Assembly: GCA_019348575.1 (NCBI GenBank)
Contig: JAHWJE010000115.1
Span: forward strand, 1 to 6,121
Direction of reading: 5' to 3'
From: Actinomycetota bacterium
GTDB taxonomy: Bacteria; Actinomycetota; Thermoleophilia; Solirubrobacterales; Solirubrobacteraceae
Length of the DNA: 6,121 bases
Position numbers and translations under genes: made by a program. The stretch's first letter is position 1. Every line of letters begins with the position of its first letter. This document shows positions 1 to 3,560 of the stretch, one piece after another. The notes under the pieces are model-generated. The model did not search any database and was not told the origin of the DNA. It worked only from the letters and a program-made list of their open reading frames with translations.

Positions 1-223
1 TCAGGAGACCGGCGAGATCACCGGCACGAAGGACAAGAACTACAACATCATCTGGTTCACGGAGCAGTGCCTGAGCAACGTGCTGCGCCTGGAGACCTAT
101 ATCCAGGACGCTGAGCGCGACGGCGACGACGAGCTCGCCACGTTCTTCCGCAAGGCGCAGGCCGAGAGCCGCAAGGGCGGCGAGGAAGGCAAGCGAATGC
201 TGCGCGAGCGGCTGAGCGCGTAG
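1..223 (+). CDS. C-terminal part of an uncharacterised small helical protein (5' end outside window)
   Basis: The frame is open from base 2 to a TAG at 221-223, giving 73 residues of a protein that starts outside the window. The fragment begins QETGEITGTKDKNYNI, followed by WFTEQCLSNVLRLETYIQDA. The rest is a charged, probably helical segment rich in Glu, Arg and Lys (ELATFFRKAQAESRKG), ending RERLSA. Codons end mostly in G or C, as expected for a real gene here. There is no signal peptide or membrane segment in the visible part. It resembles small conserved actinobacterial helical proteins of unknown function that I recall, but I cannot name a family and assign no function. The next gene starts 4 bases after the stop, so the two are probably co-transcribed and translationally coupled. 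Confidence 0.7.
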   Translation, partial: QETGEITGTKDKNYNIIWFTEQCLSNVLRLETYIQDAERDGDDELATFFRKAQAESRKGGEEGKRMLRERLSA

Positions 224-227
224 GTTG

Positions 228-446
228 ATGGGTCCCGACGACGAGTCCTCCCAGGCCCCGCCGCACGACAGCGAGTCAAGCGAGCCGCTCGGCCCGGTCA
301 CGCCGGACGACGAGACGGCGCTCGGCGACACGCCCGAGGCGCATGACGAGCTCTCGCCGCACGACCTGCCGCCCGGTCATCCCGGGCGCGAACAGGCCGA
401 GCGCCAGGCAGGCGGCGGGGAAGGGACGACCAGCGGCGGCGGCTGA
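228..446 (+). CDS. Small acidic disordered His-Asp-rich protein, unknown function
   Basis: This is a 72-residue protein, starting at the ATG at 228 and ending at TGA 444-446. A TTG at 225 is in frame and would add one residue, but the ATG is preferred. Its composition is extreme: no Lys, Cys, Asn, Ile or aromatic residue, and Asp/Glu, Pro, Gly, Ser and Thr dominate. The N-terminal half is an acidic Ser/Pro stretch. The central part, LGDTPEAHDELSPHDLPPGH (residues 32-51), carries repeated HD pairs and runs into PGREQAERQAGG; the C-terminus is a Gly/Thr tail. I recall short actinobacterial proteins with a similar HDE-x-PHDLP-HPGR core and a GTT tail, which suggests a conserved hypothetical family, but I did not confirm this. 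There is no visible Shine-Dalgarno sequence. The start lies 4 bases after the preceding stop, so expression probably depends on coupling. Function is unknown; an intrinsically disordered cytosolic protein is the safest description. Confidence 0.6.
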   Translation: MGPDDESSQAPPHDSESSEPLGPVTPDDETALGDTPEAHDELSPHDLPPGHPGREQAERQAGGGEGTTSGGG

Positions 447-459
447 CGGAGCCCGAGTT

Positions 460-487
460 CCGGCGCGCCGCTCGTGCGGCGCGCTGG
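460..487 (+). terminator. 11-bp GC hairpin between operons, possible terminator
   Basis: Arm 460-470 (CCGGCGCGCCG) pairs with arm 477-487 (CGGCGCGCTGG) around a 6-base loop (471-476). Ten pairs are Watson-Crick and one is G-T. It lies 13 bases after the stop of the small acidic gene and ends 13 bases before the ATG of the CHAD gene. No T-run follows, so it is not a classic rho-independent terminator, although terminators without a U-tract are reported in actinobacteria. It could end transcription of the upstream pair or act as an operator for the downstream gene. Confidence 0.45.
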
Positions 488-493
488 CACACT
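485..493 (+). promoter_or_regulatory. Extended -10-like element for a leaderless CHAD-ParA transcript
   Basis: TGGCACACT at 485-493 contains a TG extension and a CACACT hexamer, one base from the actinobacterial TANACT type of -10. It ends 7 bases before the ATG at 501, which would put the transcription start at or next to the start codon. No convincing Shine-Dalgarno sequence precedes that ATG, which fits a leaderless mRNA. I could not identify a clear -35. The element overlaps the 3' arm of the hairpin at 460-487. Confidence 0.35.
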
Positions 494-500
494 CCAGGGC

Positions 501-2045
501 ATGGACGCCCGGGCGAGCCAGCTGCTGCTACCCGATGACCTGAGCGCCTCCGGCGCCGCCGACCGGCTCGCCGCGTTCGTCCCGGTCGTCACGCGGCGTG
601 CGCACGCCGTCGAGCGGACGTTCTGGGACACGTTCGACGGACGGCTGCACGCCGCCGGGCTCGTGCTCGCGAGCGCCGGCGACCGGCTCGTGCTGATGGA
701 CGCGGCGACCTGCGCCGAGCAGGCGAGCGCAGAGCAGGTCGGCGAAGCGCAGCGTCTGCTGCTCGCCGACCTCCCGGCCGGCGCGCTGCGCGACCGGCTG
801 GCGGCGGTCGTCGAGATGCGCGCGCTGACGCCGATCGCCCGTGTGCGCAGCCGGCTGCTGGCGATCGACGTGCTCGACGGCCTCGACAAGATCGTCGTGC
901 GCCTGCGCGCGGAGGAGCCGGTGGCGCTGGGCGGCGGCGGGGCGAAGACGGCGCTGCGCCCGCGCCTTCACGTGCGCGCCGTGCGCGGCTACGACGCCGA
1001 CTTCGAGCGCGTGCTCGCCCTCCTGACCGGCGACGTCGGCCTGCTGGACGCCCCGCGCCCGGTGCTCGACGATGCCGTCGAGGCACTCGGCGGTCCGGTC
1101 GGCGGGACATCCTCGAAGCTGCGCGTAGCGCTCGAGCCGCACGCGCGCGCCGACGCGGCCGCGGTCACCATCCTGCGCCGCCTGCTGGATGTCATCGAGG
1201 CCAACCTGCCGGGCACGCTGGCCGACGTCGACAGCGAGTTCCTGCACGACCTGCGCGTCGCGGTGCGCCGCACGCGCGCGCTCCAGCGCGAGTTGCAGGG
1301 CGTCTTCGCGCCAGAGCCGCTGCGTGTCTTTCGCGACGGCTTTCGCGGGCTGCAGGCGCTGACCGGACCGACACGCGACCTCGACGTCCAGCTGCTCGAG
1401 TTCGGTGCGCTCGCCGCCGGCCTCGGCGAGTCGGCGGCGGACGTGGCGCCGCTGCGCCGGCTGCTCGAGCAGCGGCTCGCCGCCGAGCGCAGGAAGATGG
1501 TCGCCGGTCTGCGCTCGCAGCGCACGCGCGCGCTGCTGGACAACTGGCGCGAGTTCCTCGACCGCCTCGTCGACGCTCCGCAGGACGACCGGCCCGACGC
1601 CGCGCGCGCCGTCGCCGACGTCGCGGGCGAGCGGATCGGCAAGGTGTACGGGCGGATGGTGAAGATGGGACGGGCGATCGGCGACGACAGCCCGCACGAG
1701 GCCCTGCACGACCTGCGCAAGAAGGGCAAGGAGCTGCGCTACCTGCTCGAGTTCTTCTCCTCGCTGTACCCGCCGGAGGTCGTCAAGCCGATGGTCGCGA
1801 CGCTCAAGGGGCTGCAGGACGTGCTCGGGCGCTTTCAGGACCGCGAGGTCCAGGCCGGCCTGCTGCGCGCGCTCGGCGACGACATCGCGGCGCTGGAGGG
1901 CGGCGCGCCCGCGCTCATGGCGATGGGTGTGCTCGTCGAGCGGCTCACCGAGCAGCAGGAGCAGGCGCGCCGGGAGTTCGCCGCGAGCTTCGAGCAGTTC
2001 GCGGCCAAGCCGCAGCGCAGGATCGTCGCCGCCACGTTCGGATGA
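501..2045 (+). CDS. CHAD domain protein with degenerate CYTH-like N-terminus
   Basis: This encodes 514 residues from the ATG at 501. An in-frame GTG at 474 is possible but lies inside the hairpin and lacks a ribosome site. Residues about 1-180 have the CYTH (triphosphate tunnel) layout: an N-terminal LLLP segment, FWDTFDGRLHAAGLVL (41-56) in place of the usual Y-D-T-x-D-x-x-L-x-x-x-G block, then RVRSRLL and RPRLHVRAVRGYD. The N-terminal ExExK metal/substrate motif of active CYTH enzymes is absent. Residues about 215-505 are a full CHAD domain with its two helical repeats, marked by HDLRVAVRRTR (249-259) and HDLRKKGKELRYLLEFF (403-419). Both are rich in conserved His, Arg and Lys. CHAD domains are known to bind polyphosphate and to associate with polyphosphate granules, so a cytosolic polyphosphate-binding role is likely. 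The stop overlaps the start of the downstream ParA gene (ATGA), indicating translational coupling. Confidence 0.92.
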   Translation: MDARASQLLLPDDLSASGAADRLAAFVPVVTRRAHAVERTFWDTFDGRLHAAGLVLASAGDRLVLMDAATCAEQASAEQVGEAQRLLLADLPAGALRDRLAAVVEMRALTPIARVRSRLLAIDVLDGLDKIVVRLRAEEPVALGGGGAKTALRPRLHVRAVRGYDADFERVLALLTGDVGLLDAPRPVLDDAVEALGGPVGGTSSKLRVALEPHARADAAAVTILRRLLDVIEANLPGTLADVDSEFLHDLRVAVRRTRALQRELQGVFAPEPLRVFRDGFRGLQALTGPTRDLDVQLLEFGALAAGLGESAADVAPLRRLLEQRLAAERRKMVAGLRSQRTRALLDNWREFLDRLVDAPQDDRPDAARAVADVAGERIGKVYGRMVKMGRAIGDDSPHEALHDLRKKGKELRYLLEFFSSLYPPEVVKPMVATLKGLQDVLGRFQDREVQAGLLRALGDDIAALEGGAPALMAMGVLVERLTEQQEQARREFAASFEQFAAKPQRRIVAATFG

Positions 2046-2791
2046 CGAGCGTCGTCGCCCTCTACAACATCAAGGGCGGCGTCGGCAAGACGTCCGCCGC
2101 GGTGAACCTCGCCTGGGCGGCGGCCGAGCAGGGCGCGCGCGTGCTGCTGTGGGACCTCGACCCGCAGGGCGCGGCGAGCTTCCTGCTGCGGATCAAGCCG
2201 AAGGTGCGCGGCGGCGGCTCGAAGCTCGTGCGGGGAAAGAGCGATCCGGCAGCGCTGCTGAAGGGCGCCGACCACGAGCTGCTGGACCTGCTGCCGGCCG
2301 ACTTCTCCTATCGCAAGATGGACCTCGCGCTCGACGCGACGAAGCGGCCGACGCGCGGGCTGAAGCGCGTGATCGCGGCGTTGTCCGCCGACTACGACTA
2401 CGTCTTCCTCGACTGCCCGCCGGCGATCTCGCTCGCTTCCGAGAGCGTGTTCGCGGCGGCCGACGTCCTGCTCGTGCCGCTCATCCCGACGCCCCTGTCC
2501 GTGCGCACGTTCGACCAGCTGCAGCGCTTCGTCGCCGACGAGGTGCGCGGGCCGCGCCCGCGGATCCTCGCCTTCTTCTCGATGACCGACGCGCGCAAGG
2601 CGCTGCACCGCGCGACGATCGACGAGCTGTCGGCGAGCGGCGACGGCACCGTGCTGCAGGCCATGATCCCGGCGGCGAGCGACGTCGAGAAGATGGCGCT
2701 TCAGCGAGCTCCGCTCGCGGCGTTCGCGCCGCGAGGTCGCGCCGCGCGCGCCTACCAGGCGCTGTGGGACGAGCTGCGGCCGAGGCTGTAG
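2042..2791 (+). CDS. ParA/MinD-family ATPase (orphan, CHAD-linked)
   Basis: This is a 249-residue P-loop ATPase of the ParA/MinD/Soj class. The deviant Walker A is KGGVGKTS (11-18), with signature Lys11 and catalytic Lys16. Walker A' is LLWDLDPQG (35-43), with Asp38 and Asp40. Walker B is YVFLDCPP (120-127), with Asp124. A VPLIPTPLSVRT segment follows. The length is that of a short ParA with no N-terminal DNA-binding domain, unlike plasmid P1-type ParA. Between Walker A' and B there is an RIKPKVRGGGSKLVRG insert followed by DLLPADFSYRKMD. I recall this combination as typical of a distinct chromosomal ParA-like group, so this is probably not the chromosome-segregation ParA. No ParB gene or parS site is visible. 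The ATG lies within the CHAD stop (4-bp overlap) without its own ribosome site, so it is probably translated by coupling. ATP-driven positioning of a cargo recognised by the CHAD protein is an inference. Confidence 0.93.
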   Translation: MTSVVALYNIKGGVGKTSAAVNLAWAAAEQGARVLLWDLDPQGAASFLLRIKPKVRGGGSKLVRGKSDPAALLKGADHELLDLLPADFSYRKMDLALDATKRPTRGLKRVIAALSADYDYVFLDCPPAISLASESVFAAADVLLVPLIPTPLSVRTFDQLQRFVADEVRGPRPRILAFFSMTDARKALHRATIDELSASGDGTVLQAMIPAASDVEKMALQRAPLAAFAPRGRAARAYQALWDELRPRL

Positions 2792-2837
2792 CGCGGCGCT
2801 GAGTCGTCGTGCTGCACGAAGGAGGAGTCCGGAACGG

Positions 2838-2873
2838 CGGCGCGTTTGCGATTCGGCTGGCAGTTGCGCGCCG
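2838..2873 (+). repeat. 7-bp inverted repeat upstream of the cyclodeaminase-family gene
   Basis: CGGCGCG (2838-2844) and CGCGCCG (2867-2873) are perfect reverse complements separated by 22 bases. They lie in the 106-base gap between the ParA stop and the next start. The spacer holds two similar TTGCG words (2846-2850 and 2865 onward on a shifted register). It may be a weak hairpin ending the CHAD-ParA transcript, or an operator. In such GC-rich DNA a 7-bp match can arise by chance. Confidence 0.25.
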
Positions 2874-2883
2874 TGAAGGCGGG

Positions 2884-2889
2884 TACGAT
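2884..2889 (+). promoter_or_regulatory. -10 hexamer TACGAT for a leaderless downstream gene
   Basis: TACGAT fits the TANNNT -10 consensus and ends 8 bases before the ATG at 2898. Transcription would therefore begin at or beside the start codon. No Shine-Dalgarno sequence is present at normal spacing, in keeping with a leaderless start. A possible -35 (CTGGCA, 2857-2862) sits 21 bases upstream, which is longer than usual; TTGCGC at 2864-2869 is too close. Confidence 0.4.
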
Positions 2890-2897
2890 CGCGCTCG

Positions 2898-3533
2898 ATG
2901 TCGACGCCACCGGCCTCCGGACTGCTCGACCGACCGCTGTCAGAGGTGCTGGGCGCGCTCGCGTCGCAGCACGAGCTCGCGGGCGGCGGGGGTCCCGCCG
3001 CTGCGCTCGCTGCCGCCGCCGCAGCGGCGCTGACGGCGAAGATCGCGCGCGGGTCGCGCGCGACGTGGATCGAGGCCGGAGGCGCGATCGCGCGAGCCGA
3101 GTCGCTTCGGATGCAGGCGCAGGCGCTGATCGAGCGCGACGCGGATGCCTACCGCGAGGCGTCCTCGCTCTTGATGCAGTCCCGGCGGTCGGCGCGCCAG
3201 GGCGTCGCGCGCCCGGCGATGTCGAAGCCGGCGCCGGGCTCCACACACCGGGAGCAGCTGGCGGGGGACGCCCTGATCCAGACAGCCGACCTGTCGCTGG
3301 CGATCGCCGACGCGGCAAGCCAGATCGCGCAGCTCGCGGCCCAGGTCGCCGACTGCTGCCCGTCGTCGCTGCGCCCCGACGCGCTCACGGCGGTCGCGCT
3401 GGCGGAGGCTGCCGCGTGCGGCGCAGCCCGGCTCGTGGAGTCCAATCGCCGCCTGCCGCCGGGCGATCCTCGGCGGGCCGCGTCATGCGAGGCCGCCGAA
3501 GCGGCGCTGCGCGCGCGCGAGCGCGCGCTGTAG
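2898..3533 (+). CDS. Cyclodeaminase/cyclohydrolase family protein (FTCD_C domain)
   Basis: This is a 211-residue protein from ATG 2898 to TAG 3531-3533, matching the usual size of stand-alone FTCD C-terminal-domain proteins. Family landmarks appear in order: LSEVLGALAS (14-23); the Gly-rich turn AGGGGPAAALAAA (28-40), where the family typically has PGGGS before an Ala-rich helix; DADAYREASS (81-90); the helix ADLSLAIADAASQIAQLA (130-147); and PDALTAVALAEAA (160-172), equivalent to the family's SDALTA-type helix. Family members convert formimino-THF to methenyl-THF with loss of ammonia, or hydrolyse methenyl-THF. No glutamate formiminotransferase domain or other histidine-degradation gene is in the window, so a one-carbon folate cyclohydrolase role or a divergent role are both possible. 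It is all-helical and cytosolic, with no signal peptide. It is probably transcribed from its own promoter in the 106-base upstream gap and ends 27 bases from the convergent cell-wall gene. Confidence 0.8.
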   Translation: MSTPPASGLLDRPLSEVLGALASQHELAGGGGPAAALAAAAAAALTAKIARGSRATWIEAGGAIARAESLRMQAQALIERDADAYREASSLLMQSRRSARQGVARPAMSKPAPGSTHREQLAGDALIQTADLSLAIADAASQIAQLAAQVADCCPSSLRPDALTAVALAEAAACGAARLVESNRRLPPGDPRRAASCEAAEAALRARERAL

Positions 3534-3554
3534 CCGTCGCGGCCGGCGCCGACG
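3510..3554. terminator. GC-rich inverted repeats at the convergent gene junction
   Basis: An alternating GC tract, GCGCGCGC (3511-3518), is mirrored at 3521-3528 across a GA centre in the last codons of the rightward gene. In the 27-base gap, CGTCG (3535-3539) pairs with CGACG (3550-3554) around a 10-base loop containing GGCCGGCGC. These could form hairpins on either strand and stop both converging transcripts. No T-run is present on either side, so the terminator assignment is weak. Confidence 0.3.
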
Positions 3555-3560
3555 CGCGGA

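Noticed and set aside
474..500. GTG at 474 as the start of the CHAD gene
   Set aside because: It falls within the hairpin loop region, has no ribosome site and adds nine residues (MRRAGTLQG) unlike the family; the ATG at 501 fits the -10-like element.
528..1709. Leftward open frame of about 393 codons opposite the CHAD gene
   Set aside because: It shows Arg/Gln/Ala/His-rich low-information translation with no motif. The CHAD motifs on the plus strand account for the region.
1835..2608. Leftward open frame of about 257 codons opposite the ParA gene
   Set aside because: It overlaps the intact Walker motifs of ParA on the other strand and has no recognisable domain; it is a shadow frame.
2807..2819. 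Short TCGTG/CACGA hairpin after the ParA gene
   Set aside because: Only 5 bp with a 3-base loop and no T-run; this is expected by chance in such sequence.
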